NCBI GenBank assembly: GCA_002104985.1
Contig: MCGO01000064.1
Coordinates: 1-64,000 of the forward strand
Reading direction: 5' to 3'
Source of the DNA: Rhizoclosmatium globosum
Lineage: Eukaryota > Chytridiomycota > Chytridiomycetes > Chytridiales > Chytriomycetaceae
DNA length: 64,000 nucleotides
Positions within the stretch are counted from its first letter, which is position 1, and every line of letters begins with the position of its first letter. Below are positions 12,483-22,452 of the stretch, one piece after another. A program made the position numbers and the translations under genes. The notes under the pieces were generated by a model. It had not been told where the DNA came from. It saw nothing but the letters and a program-made list of their open reading frames with translations, and did not search any database.

Positions 12483-12553
12483 ATTGAAAGTGAATGTGTA
12501 GACGATGTTTATTTGTTTCGCGCTAAGTCCAGCGAATAAAAAAGTATGAAGTA

Positions 12554-14322
12554 TTAGACTTCCAATTCCACTTCTTCGGCTTCCTTTTTTGGCAAGCGTG
12601 TCTTGTTGAGGAATGCAGAACTTATCAACAAGCCAACGCCAAATGCGACGGACATGAAAAATACTGTGGATAAGGCGTTTGAATAGCCTTCCAGAACTAC
12701 TTTTTGCAATGGACTTCCAGAATTGATGAGGGTCTCATTTCGAGCGACAGAGGGATCTGACAGTAGACGAGTGAGGAGTTGGTCTGGTAATATCCCTATA
12801 TTGACTCCATTCTTGAGTGCAGTACTCAATTTGTCATTGAAGACAGCTGCCGCTATGGCTGGAGCTATGGCATTCCCAAGAACCTGGAAGAGATTCAACG
12901 TCGAAATCGTGGTTGCCAATTCATCACCATCCAATTGTTCTTGAGCAATCACGAGGTTTGAGTTGACCACCATTCCTGGTGAGATGCCAGCAATGAAAAG
13001 GCATAAAATCTGTTGCCACAACGCTGAATTCTGGTTCAAAAAACCGAGGAGCAGACAGCTCATAGTTATGAAAATAGCACCGATTGGGACGAATGGAAAT
13101 ATGATTCCTGTCTTGCTTGTGATTGCGCCACATACAAACTGAGACACCAAAGTTCCAATTGCGAGCGAGATAATTTTAACGCCAGATATGGTTGGCGAAT
13201 CTAATTTAAGTGAAAGAGTTTATATAAGTTGATTTTCCAAGAGCCTGGACTTACCATTGAACATGACTTGAAAAAGTTCTGGCACATAAATGTTCTGGAG
13301 AAGCGAAGCACCAATAAAAAAGGCACAAACAAATGTTCCAACAGAGTTTCTGTTTTTAAAGATGCTCAAAGGCAGAACTGGATTTGAAACCCATTTCTCA
13401 ACAAATATGAAGGTGCCAGCTAGAACCAATGACACAGCAATCAAGCTGATGAAGTAGGGTGAATTCCAGTCAAACTGAACACCACCTCCTTGAATAGCCA
13501 AAAGCAAACTACAAATCACCAAAGCAAGAATCAGTGATCCAATCCAATCTATCGTCTTCAGAGAAACCAACAAGCTACCTCTTGTTGGAGATGGTAATCG
13601 TAAAAAGTATGTCACCAGAGGAAATATTATGAGACCCAAGGGTAGATTGATGTAGAATATCCATCGCCATGAAACGTGGTCCACCAGTAATCCTCCAATA
13701 ATTGGCCCACAAATTGATGACAGAATCCAGACCATTGTCATGAAAGAATAAACCAATCCTCTGTTGCGGATTGTGGTCACATCAGCGACAATGATGTCAA
13801 CCAATCCGAAAATTCCAGATGCACCAAGTCCTGCCAAAGCGCGAGCACACACGAGCATCTTCATGCTGGTTGCAGCTCCACATAAGGCAGAAGTTCAGAA
13901 CCAATTTCAAAGATCAATATGCTCAAAAGGAAAATTGGTTTACGACCAAAAGTGTTGGCCAGTTGTGCTAGATGACAATCAATATGTGAATTATTGACAT
14001 TAAACTCACCATAGAGTGGCATAAAGGCAGTTGTTGTCAAAAAGTAGGCTGTTGATATCCAGTTGATGTCCTATAAGCCAGAGAATTCTGAAGAAATGGC
14101 AAGCACAGCGACAGCATATATGCTTTGATCCAAAGCCCCCAACGTCAAGGCGAGAATGAGGCAAATGATCACGATGGTGTATTCAGTGGAAGACAGCTCA
14201 ATTGTGTCGTCTGAAGTTGGATCCAATCCTGTCAATGAGCTTGGATTTTGAAAGTCTGGCTTCTCAGCTCCGGTGAGGTCTTTACTTGAGCGATCTGTTG
14301 AAACGAGGAACTGGTCTGTCAT
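12554..14322 (-). CDS. MFS drug/H+ antiporter, DHA2 (14-TM) type, damaged reading frame
   Basis: Exons 14322-14010, 13967-13255 and 13200-12554. A polar N-terminus precedes TM1 (YTIVIICLILALTLGALDQSI, with the LDxSI motif of DHA2 transporters). Then come ISTAYFLTTTAFMPLYAQLA, NTFGRKPIF, a long TM-rich core with ALAGLGASGIFGLVDIIVAD and ISSICGPIIGGLLVDHVSWRW, and a hydrophobic C-terminus with a short charged tail. Two defects: an in-frame TAG at 14073-14071 in FSGL(stop)DINW, between the first two TM segments, and a frameshift near 13893 (SELLP to LCGAATSM) that one more C would repair. If both are real it is a pseudogene. The nonsense change cannot come from homopolymer miscounting. Family role: proton-driven efflux of drugs or metabolites. 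Confidence 0.7.
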
Positions 14323-14740
14323 TTGGGAGGTCTTTTTGAGTTTTGGTCCAGGCCCTTAACCCTGATTTTTTATCATTTGTGTACCAGCCTTCACGTTATC
14401 TTTGCCAGCCCGAGATAACTTAAAACAAAAGACCGAAAGCGCGGTAGAGAAAAGTATAAGTAGTTATACTGTAATATTGAAATCACTAGATGGAATCAAT
14501 GGGGTAAGTTTGAATTTCACGTTCGAGGGAGGTTGGAAAGATTGTTGAATATTCGATGGCTGTTTTAAATCGTCATAGAAAAGAGCCAATTTAACGTCTA
14601 TACCTGAGATCTATTCCCAAATTATTCGATACTTATTGCCTTTATAAGTGGGCGAAATCCTGTGAAAGGGATGATTTACTTGAGTATAAGGTTTCGTCAA
14701 TACTTCGTAAGTGTAACAAAAGATTTACAAAGATTAACCA
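14323..14740. other. Divergent intergenic region between MFS gene and 7TM gene
   Basis: AT-rich, with short A/T runs and no ORF or repeat that I can support. It must hold the promoters of the MFS gene (minus) and the multi-TM gene (plus). Confidence 0.5.
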
Positions 14741-15120
14741 ATGCCCATACCAGAAGCAACCTCTCTTGACTTTTCCATCTATGCATATGCTACACTTCTA
14801 TCACTTAGTCTTGTTCAACTGACACACTTCCTTTTGTTCATTGCACGGAAGCGTGAAGATCAACGCGTGAAGGAAACTCTTGCCTCACCCATCAACAGAG
14901 TCTTGCTACTATGCATCACCAGTTTCATAATAAGTGACATATCCGAAATACTAAGAAAAGTCCCTCAAAACTCGACTTTGTTTCGCATTGGTTCAGTCAC
15001 CACATATATTGGATTATCTGGGGCAGAGATTAGTGGAATAATGTACTCATGGATCCGTTCCCAAGGAATCATTGAATTGATTATGCCCAAGTATTATAGT
15101 CAGATTAAGATTTTCGTGAC

Positions 15121-15123
15121 ACT
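15121..15123. repeat. Left target-site duplication ACT
   Basis: A 3-bp ACT directly precedes the left inverted repeat and is repeated at 18787-18789 directly after the right one. Confidence 0.75.
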
Positions 15124-15142
15124 GGAAGACCTCCAAAACCCC

Positions 15143-15835
15143 TATTTTCCTCCAGTGACAAAATGGAGATGTCACTCTTCACAAAAATGCCACAAACAAC
15201 ACCATTCCACCGATTTGCGTCCCGTCTGACCACCAAAACCGTCGGTCGCAGGTATACAACTAACGTTTCAGCCCCTCTGCCTCACCTCCTCTCCTCACTT
15301 CACTTGGACTTCCCTGTATTTCTTGAGCAACTTCTCATTTTGTATTAAACAGGCATCAATCAATCTTATTACAACTGTTACGACAGCAGTACGCCTTTAT
15401 ATACGTCTGAGTCCCATCGTCTTGTCAGAAGTGCTTTGGAATGGCTGCCAATAATCCGTTGTGCCCTTCCAAAAGCTTCCCGAAACCACACCCCAAAAGT
15501 CCCAAGCACTGACGCTTTCGCGGTTCATTTGTTATTGCCCTTTGTACAGGTATGCTATCGTCTCTACCTCCATTCTCACCTCTCTACTCCTTGGCTTTGC
15601 CTCTGATTTCATTGACTGCTTTCAATGCCCTTCCTGCCTCTCGTTTACCCCCCCTCTCTCCTCGCCTTTTAGTCGCTTTCCAGTCATATCTAATCTGTTG
15701 TTAGTTCCGTGCAATATCAAGTTTCCCAGTCCTGCCTTGTTGTATCATCTTCATCACGTGAAAAAGTGAAAACATCACCTTGTTGCTGGTGAGTGTCTAT
15801 ACGTATATGGCAACTCTAACTATTCTCACAGTGTC
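15143..15835. other. 5' region of the transposon without clear coding sequence
   Basis: Between the left inverted repeat and the transposase ORF lies about 690 bp of C/T-rich sequence with only short ORFs. It probably holds the promoter and a spliced 5' leader of the transposase: TTCTCACAG at about 15823-15831 could be a splice acceptor. No conserved protein segment is visible. Confidence 0.4.
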
Positions 15836-17002
15836 ATGCTGGTCTTATTTCATTTGCTCAAGCAACGTCATCTTGCCCAAGAGCGCCGGCACAACCGTCA
15901 ACAGAAACGCCAGCTCGCAATGATGCTCCGCATCAAGCTGTCCATTCGTACCCGTCACTTCATCAAAACCACATCCCTCGGCAATGCAAATGCTTCAGCA
16001 TGGCAGCATCTCTACCACGGACCAGATGAAGGCTCCTTTGTTGTATCCACCTCCCTCACTCGTGCCGCCTTCCAGACTCTCTTGGCAGAGTTCAGCAAAC
16101 ATTACAACGTCAAGTCTGGTCCTGGAAAGGCTGGTCGTCCTCCAAAGGCAACGTACAAGTCAACTATTCTTGGGCTACTTCTCTGCTTCTACACGGGTAC
16201 TAGTGACGGGGCTTCTCTATGCCGAGAGTTTGCTATGCCACCTTCTACTTTGTATCGTGTCCTCCACAATGCCGAAGTCGCACTTGACAAGGCCCTTCGC
16301 TCTTTGAAGGATGCTCAAATCCGGTGGCCCACGTATGCAGAGCAAGTGGAGTGGGGATGGTTGGTTGAGAGGAAGGAGAGTGTTGTGAAGTGCAAGTTTG
16401 GATTTGTGGACGGAAAGAACTTTCGGGTACAGCAACCATCCCACCAGGACTTGCAGAATGCGATGTACAATGGTTGGCTGCATTCAGTGTTGGTGACAGG
16501 CGTTTTGGCCTTTGGCGTGGATGGGTGTATATTCTGGATGAAGCACAACTGCCCAGGATCCTGGAACGATGCAGAAATGAGTCGAGACTTTCGTAAGAAG
16601 TTGCTAGATGATCGGAGGACAATGCCTGAATATGGAGTGACTGCAGACTCTGCATTTCCAGCTTCGTCGGACATGTTCGAAAAATAGTTACTCCTTCAAA
16701 AGGTTCGTTCTCTTATGTTTTGTACTTGTTGTATTAACATTATGCAAATAGATGGTGAGGAGAATAATGTTCCGCTTGCAGCTCGACGAGGTGTCAAGAC
16801 TATGAGTGCAGCTATTACATCCATTCGTCAGGCAGCTGAATGGGGCATGGGTGCTGTGGAGAAGGTGTACAAACGGCTCCATCTTCGCCTACCCTATAAT
16901 CAAAAGACTCGTGCCTTGCGTTTAACAAACATCCATCGATTATTTAACTTTCGGACTCGTCAAACTGGCATTTCTCAAATTAGATCAACATTTTATCAAT
17001 AA
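15836..17002 (+). CDS. PIF/Harbinger transposase (DDE_4 / HARBI1-like)
   Basis: The N-terminal half includes a helix-turn-helix-like segment (GRPPKATYKSTILGLLLCFY ... SLCREFAMPPSTLYRVLHN). The nuclease core has FGFVDGKNFRVQQPS (first Asp), HNCPGSWNDAEMSRDF (second Asp) and YGVTADSAFP, the GDSxFP-like block. The frame then breaks at GAAAAATAG (about 16687), where a sixth A would restore IVTPSKG. An intron (GTTCGT near 16702 to CAAATAG, 16751) leads to DGEENNVPLAARRGVKTMS... up to the TAA at 17002. Family role: cuts and rejoins DNA at the element ends. The start at 15836 may be preceded by an upstream exon. Confidence 0.82.
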
Positions 17003-17102
17003 ATTGGAATATACTCTTCTTTAATCTTACTCAAATAGACTTCAAACAAACAAAGCAACCCTTCATCTCTTCACCATCCACCACCCCAGCATCCCACCAT
17101 CA

Positions 17103-18646
17103 CTACTCCCCATTCTTCTTCAACGACTGTATCTGCAACATTCTGTCCTGGTGACGAATCTCTCTCTCTTCATCTTCTCTTTTTTCTCTGCGCCGACTCT
17201 CCTCTCGTCTCTCCTCCCTCTCGTCTTCCCATCTGCGGCGGTTTTCCTCTCTCTCTTCACGACGCTCTTCGGCACGTCGCTCCTCTGCATCTTGCCGCTG
17301 CCGGTCTGCCTCAGCTTTGCTTAGTATGTACATCATCATGAAGTCATCTGACCCTCTGGCCACAGGAGGAGACTTATTGGCAAGACCTGAGATGGCGGCT
17401 CCAAGTTCTCTCTTGCGCATTGCAGTCTGTGAAATTGTCACAGCCTGGACAGCGTTCCCAGCGAGTGGTCTTGACAATGCAACCAAGCTGTCGATATCCA
17501 GCCCGGTACGTTCTGTGGCAACTGTGGATACACCGGCTGGCTTCTTTGGAGCTGGCTTCTTGGTCTTGGTGTCCTTGGTTATGGAGTCTTTCGTCTTCAG
17601 ATCCTTTCGTCGTTTCTTGACAGGCTCGTCGTCGCTTGAATTGTCCCTGTCCAAGGTAATTACATGTTTGGTAGCCTTCTTGCGAGACTCTTGTAGTTGA
17701 CTTTTCTCAGCAGCCAGCAACATCCGTGTGGCTTGGACTTCGGCAGCAGTTACACGCAAATCATCCACACTGTCCTCCTCATCGTCGTACATCTGGTTCA
17801 TGGTGGAGCTTTTGGCGATGGTGGCATCCAAGTTGGTGTTTGGAGTGGGGTCTGGACGTGGTGGTGTGCCATGAACCGTTGAGTTGGTCCTGTCAATTGG
17901 CGAAGCAATAGCGGCAGCAGCAGCAGCTTGTCCATCACGTCTGGCTTTGGCTTGAGCTTGAGCACGAGCTTGGACCTCTGGAGTTGCGTGCTGTGGGTAA
18001 GTGTTGGTGTGAGTTGGGATTGGAAGGGAGTTTCAACTAACCTCGTCTTCAGAGCTTACCTCTACACCTGATTCAAGAGTTGCCATGGCAGAATCAGCGT
18101 CACTGAATTCGTCTCCATCACTGTTTGAATCATGAGTGGGAGCATCAGAGGGCTCACTGTCAAACTCAGAGTCACCATCAGCAACCAACACTGTGTCCGC
18201 CTTTTCGTCAATAGCTTTGTCGGCCTGTTTGGCAATCCGCACCGGAGATGGGCAGGTGGGGTCGCCAGTGGGTTTTGGGGACTTTTTGAGCGAACGGTAG
18301 AGGTCTTTGATGGACTTGGCTGAGCGGTTGTTCTTGTAACCACCAAGTTCGTGGCGTTTAACAACTTCTTCCCACTCGTTGGTACCTCTGGGGAGGACTT
18401 CATAGACGCACTTCATTGCATCTATTGATTATTGGTGTGAATTGTTAATAAAGATGTGTTTGAAAAAGTAAACTGAAAGCAAGAGAAAGAGTGAAGGAGA
18501 GAGAGAGGTACATGCAGATAACAATACAAACAGTTCTTTTCTTGGTGGGACCAGTTCTTGCCGCGGCCTGTGGAAGGGGGTGCCTTCTTCTTTCCTTTGG
18601 ACTTTGCGGCAGCTGCTGCTTTTGCGTCAGCTTTTGAACGTGACAT
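17103..18646 (-). CDS. Myb/SANT-like second protein of the PIF/Harbinger element
   Basis: Start ATG at 18646. The first exon has a Lys-rich, NLS-like stretch (KSKGKKK) and GRGKNWSHQEKNCLYCYLH. After an intron (GTACCT...AATGAAG) it continues CVYEVLPRGTNEWEEVVKRH, together forming the Trp-spaced SANT/Myb fold used for DNA binding. A second intron (GTTAGT...CCACAG, near 18041-17995) leads to Ala/Gln-rich and acidic linkers and a long Arg/Glu coiled coil (about 17340-17130) ending LQIQSLKKNGE. In known Harbinger elements this partner brings the transposase to the nucleus and to the element ends. No frame breaks were seen. The gene is convergent with the transposase gene, 100 bp between stops. Confidence 0.85.
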
Positions 18647-18786
18647 ATTTGTGGACTTGTAGTTTGCAGAGACGATTTTATGGTCAATGTATTTTTGCGT
18701 TTGACGCAAACCAGTGACAAAATCTGGAAATGCCCCGCGACAAATAAAATTTGAAAAAACAAAAGAGGGGGTTTTGGAGGTCTTCC

Positions 18787-18789
18787 ACT
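18787..18789. repeat. Right target-site duplication ACT
   Basis: ACT immediately after the right inverted repeat, matching 15121-15123. Confidence 0.75.
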
Positions 18790-19380
18790 TGCCCCATATT
18801 TTCTTTTCATACAAATCATATCATCTACCATTAATCAAGCCTTCATTACTGTCAACGATGAACAAATTTTGAAGTATATTTGGTTGGCTCATTTCATATG
18901 CGCAGTTGTTGCTGGCATTACGTTTCTGGCAGCCGATACACTTTTCATTTCCATATTCATCACCTACTTGCGCCAAGCTCGGAGTGAAATTCAACTTATA
19001 GATGAAAAGTTCATGATTATTGCAAAATACGGAATCTGGGCGATTAGTTTAGAATATTGCGCTATATCAAAATGCGCATTGAAAAGATACCTGTGGCTTC
19101 GATTCGCACATTCAGTGGCGCAGAAATAGCATCGAAAGATGAAACCTCATCTGAGACTCATACCAAAGTTTCGTTTTTAGTTCCTTCCTTGAATATCAAT
19201 TACGCTACAAGTCGAAGGATAATAGCTAAAACTGAACAATCCTCTAAGTAGTAGGAAACAAAATAAATGTACACCTATAATTTGCAAGGCTGGACACGTA
19301 AGTTGACGAACATTTAGGTTGTTTTTTCGCTTGAACATTAACTTAAGAGGTCTTTCTTTGCCAAAAATTGTTATTATAAA

Positions 19381-19827
19381 ATGGCAAGCGATGGTCCTCC
19401 CCTCAAAAGCGCCCGAGCCCGATGCTGGGCCGCTCGCGATGCCTACTTCTCCTGTCTGGATACGAATAATTTGTGGCTTGACGGTCTCGCAGTCTCAGGC
19501 CACGAAGCGATAGTGGCTCTTGATGTGTCAAAACCGCCAATCAAACAGCCAGGCGACAAAACACTTACAAAGGAGGAAAAAGAGAAACTATTCGTTTGTA
19601 GAAAGAAGCTTGATGAGTTTGGGAATGAATGTCTGGCATCTTGGGTATGTTGTCATGATCTGTTTTGAATGCTAACTGATGCGTCACAGGTCTTTCACTT
19701 TAGCATGTTGAGAGTCAAGGAGCTTCAAACTAAACATCTCGTTGATCATCAAGAGGCAAAGGAACGGGACTTACGACAGAAACCTGATGCCTTCTGGGAA
19801 AAAGTGAAGGAACGAACAAACAAATGA
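19381..19827 (+). CDS. COA6: Cytochrome c oxidase assembly factor 6
   Basis: Two exons, 19381-19644 and 19690-19827, about 135 aa. Motifs: CWAARDAYFSC (CX9C) and CRKKLDEFGNEC (CX10C), the signature of COA6 in the COX6B-like CHCH group, followed by ASWVFHFSMLRVKELQTKHL. COA6 acts in the mitochondrial intermembrane space in copper delivery to COX2, and it is imported by the Mia40 disulfide relay, which matches the lack of a cleavable presequence. Between the two Cys pairs there is a longer than usual linker (about 45 residues, KPPIKQPGDKTLTKEEKEKL). The gene ends 184 bp before the convergent phospholipase gene. Confidence 0.9.
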
Positions 19828-20011
19828 TTATTGATCCCGACTATTGGCTCATAATTCATGGACCTTGATACTTTGAACAAACGCGCATAACATCAACACT
19901 ACCAAATAAATCGGGTAAACATCTATCTTTACTTTATGGCCCAATTCATGAGCAAGATTACCACAACCATCACGAATTCAACTTTACAATGGAAAAATTC
20001 GGGAAAGAAAA

Positions 20012-21668
20012 TCAAGGGAAGAAGTATCCAGTCTTAGATTGATCGAGCAAATCGCCAATGTTGTTGACAATAGCATCACGAGTCTGGAGTTGACCCGGAG
20101 CACCACCCAAGAAGTTAGACTCGATGAAACGGAGGAGACTGGAGTGCTCCATTGGGACGTGGGAAATGTAGTTTGTCTTGGCAAAGTTTCCAAGAACAAC
20201 GAATGGAACACGCGGACCGTATGGACGGTTATCAATGTTGCTGTTGGCTGGTGGTGGAACACTGTCACGGAAACCGCCCGACTCGTCTGGAGTCAAAATG
20301 ATGAGAGTGTTGTCGCGGTAGATTGGAGAGTTCATGATCATGTCGATGACGTGTTGGTTGAAGTCCTCTCCAGCAGAGATGGTAGAGACAAGTGGGTGCT
20401 CTGAAGCAGTTCCGAGAGCCTTGATGTAGGTAACGGCAGGAAGGTTTCCAGAATCAACATCAGCGTCAAAATTTCCGTTGAAATCCTTGAAGTACTGGGC
20501 GTTGTTGACAGAGTTTCTGACAGATGGGTAATACTCGAATGGGTTGTCGGATGGGTCGTAGTTGTCTGGGTAGCAGTTCAACAAGCCGTTGTCAAACTTG
20601 AAGTCTTGAGCGTAGAAAGTCCAAGAAACTCCACACTGAACCAACAAATCAGCCTACAAAGATAGCCAAAATTAGTTAAGTTGTATATGATTAAACCAGA
20701 GGGATATTTACAATAGTTGGATCCTGGTACGACTTCTTGCTGGAAGAAAATGGATTGTAGCAACCGTCAGATTGGGGGACAGCGTCGTTGTCGTTGAACA
20801 CAAAGGAACCTCTTGCAAAGTACATATCGTTCATACTAGATTGTCCCGCAGCAGACTGGAAGAAACGGTCGGCCATGGCACCAGACTGAGCCCAGCCCCA
20901 GTACTTTTCAGCACTACCAGCAGCACCAGAAGCCATAGCGTAGTTGTTTGCACTGGATCCAGAGCACCCAGACAAGAACTTGTCCATCTTTCCACCGTTG
21001 ATTTCACAAATCTCGTTGGCAGCAGTGTGGTCTCTATCGTTTGCCTTGTTGCTGGTGTCGTCCAAAAGCTGTGGGGTGACTCCATTGAGGGACTGGTCTC
21101 CCTGGTCACAACAAGCTGGACCATTGTTACAAGATGGACCAGAGCGGACTGGAGCTTGACAGTATTTTCCGTAGTAGGAGTCAAAGGAATGGTTTTCGGA
21201 GATGATGGTAATCACGTGTTTGATATTCGAGTTGGTTTTTCCACCAGCAAGACACTGGACATTTGGTTTGGTGACGGTGATGGTGAGGCTTCCAGGGCAG
21301 GAGTAGCCATTGTTTTGACAGTAGTAGGCCTTGTAGGTACCTGGGGTTGCTGGCGCCTTAACGGAGATACTGCCAGAGCTTGGTGGAGCCTGGCCAGTCT
21401 TGGTTTGCAAACCATAAGTGTATTGCCAACAGTCACTCAAGTAGTTAGAGGAAGAAGGAGCGTTGTTGTTGCTGGTGTAGAGAACCCAATCGTTCTGGCT
21501 GGCGGTGTTGGCATTGGTCCAAGAGAAGGTCAAGTATCCTCCAGCGACGACAGTGTTAGCGGAGGCCTTGAAGGTGAAGCCAGTTGGGGCGGCGACACCA
21601 CCTCCAGCGGAAACAAGGACGGCAGTGAGAATCAATGGAAGCATCGTTTGCAGCATGTTGTTAAACAA
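20012..21668 (-). CDS. Secreted phospholipase C / phosphoesterase (PF04185 family)
   Basis: Two exons, 21668-20712 and 20653-20012 (donor GTAAAT, acceptor TTTGTAG), giving 532 aa without frame breaks. The N-terminus is a signal peptide (MLPLILTAVLVSAGGGVAAP). Residues about 30-150 form a beta-rich, Cys-containing N-terminal module (FTFKASANTVVAGGYLTFSW ... YYCQNNGYSCPGSLTITV). The catalytic domain starts IKHVITIISENHSFDSYYGKYC, with the ENxSFDxYxG metal-site motif, and later has TIISAGEDFNQHV, ILTPDESGGFRDSVPPP (DExGG) and YGPRVPFVVLG. The family hydrolyses phosphocholine lipids or phosphomonoesters. The DESGGFRD segment, where relatives often have DHV, is a small deviation. The gene is convergent with COA6. 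It is one of the best-preserved genes here. Confidence 0.88.
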
Positions 21669-22452
21669 AGGAGCTCCTGACGAGATTTTAAATTGAGAGA
21701 TTTGGAGGCTTTGTCTGCATGCCCTCGCTGCTTGGTCCTCGTGGCCCTTGTTTCAAATGGATGTTACAATTTTTTGGTCAAACTGATCTCTTAACGTTTA
21801 AGGAAGAGAGGATTATAGCATGATTCTCATTCGCATTGTGCAGGGGATCAGAGCATGAGTGAGAAAGTGTGTCTAAGCGCTGGGATCACCAACATCTCAA
21901 GTGGTACATTAATAATATAACAAGTGCATGCCCTGATTCTTGTTTTCAGGGCAGCGCATGCCCAAAAGCACAAATCTCCATAAAGTTGGAAGGAACCACG
22001 AAAGTGATACCTGTCAGTCTCGTTTATCGGCGTATCACAGCAATCACACAGCAACCCAAATCGGATTTATTTCCCAAACCCAACAATTTGTTATACAAGA
22101 GAACATCAGAAAACAGACACTAAAGCAAGTGCACACAATACTAACTAAACTTCTACAACCAAAGAGAACTTTTGAAAAAACAAAAACAGGTGTCTTACAT
22201 CCCAACACAAACCCGACTCATCAAATAAGCATCAATCCCACTTCAACAACAAATCACGCACACCTGAAAAAGAAAAGAATTATGGTTCAGTACAGTGTCA
22301 ATAAGGCACACATGCCCTTATCCACGCACCAAAACCGAACCAAAAAGAGTAGAGATAAGGATAAGGGGAGGTTAAAAAGAAAGGAGGGATAAATGAGAGA
22401 AATACGTTAAATCAAAAGCAAAAGAAATAAAAGAAAAGAAGAAGAAGCAAGA
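21669..22452. other. Intergenic region between phospholipase and SFP1-like genes
   Basis: On the gene strand this is the 3' region of the zinc-finger gene followed by the promoter of the phospholipase gene. The stretch at about 22370-22445 is almost pure purine on the plus strand, so pyrimidine-rich in the zinc-finger 3' UTR. Small ORFs on the plus strand look non-coding. Confidence 0.45.

Larger units (their letters stand above)
15124..18786 (+). mobile_element. PIF/Harbinger DNA transposon, 3663 bp, both proteins encoded
   Basis: Perfect 19-bp terminal inverted repeats (GGAAGACCTCCAAAACCCC) lie at 15124-15142 and 18768-18786, flanked by ACT on each side. Inside are the two genes that define autonomous PIF/Harbinger elements: a DDE_4-type transposase (plus strand) and a Myb/SANT-like protein (minus strand), arranged tail to tail. 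The element sits inside the 7TM gene, whose reading frame is restored by exact removal. PIF elements usually make TWA duplications; ACT is atypical but has the right length. The transposase has one frameshift (see its entry), so autonomy is uncertain. Confidence 0.9.
14741..19251 (+). pseudogene. Multi-TM (probably receptor-like) gene disrupted by a PIF/Harbinger element
   Basis: The 5' part (14741-15123) encodes three hydrophobic segments: YATLLSLSLVQLTHFLLFIA, RVLLLCITSFIISDISEIL, and one ending GAEISGIMYSWI. The 3' part resumes after 18789 with FLFIQIISSTINQAF, YIWLAHFICAVVAGITFLAAD and LFISIFITYL. Removing the element (15124-18786) and one ACT copy joins the halves exactly in frame (FVT|LAPYFLFIQ). 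A further frame change near 19047 (one T short) leads into a hydrophilic tail rich in Ser, Thr and Lys, ending at 19251. The joined product would have about six or seven TM segments and roughly 300 residues. I do not recognise the family; GPCR-like is a guess. No other stop interrupts the two halves, so the insertion is probably recent. Confidence 0.75.

Noticed and set aside
15461..15769. ORF of 102 codons upstream of the transposase as an extra transposon protein
   Set aside because: No motif, low complexity Ser/Pro/Leu composition, and it falls where a spliced 5' leader is expected.
20772..21680. Plus-strand ORF of 302 codons opposite the phospholipase gene
   Set aside because: It is antisense to a strongly conserved, signal-peptide-bearing PLC and has no domain of its own; its openness follows from codon bias on the minus strand.
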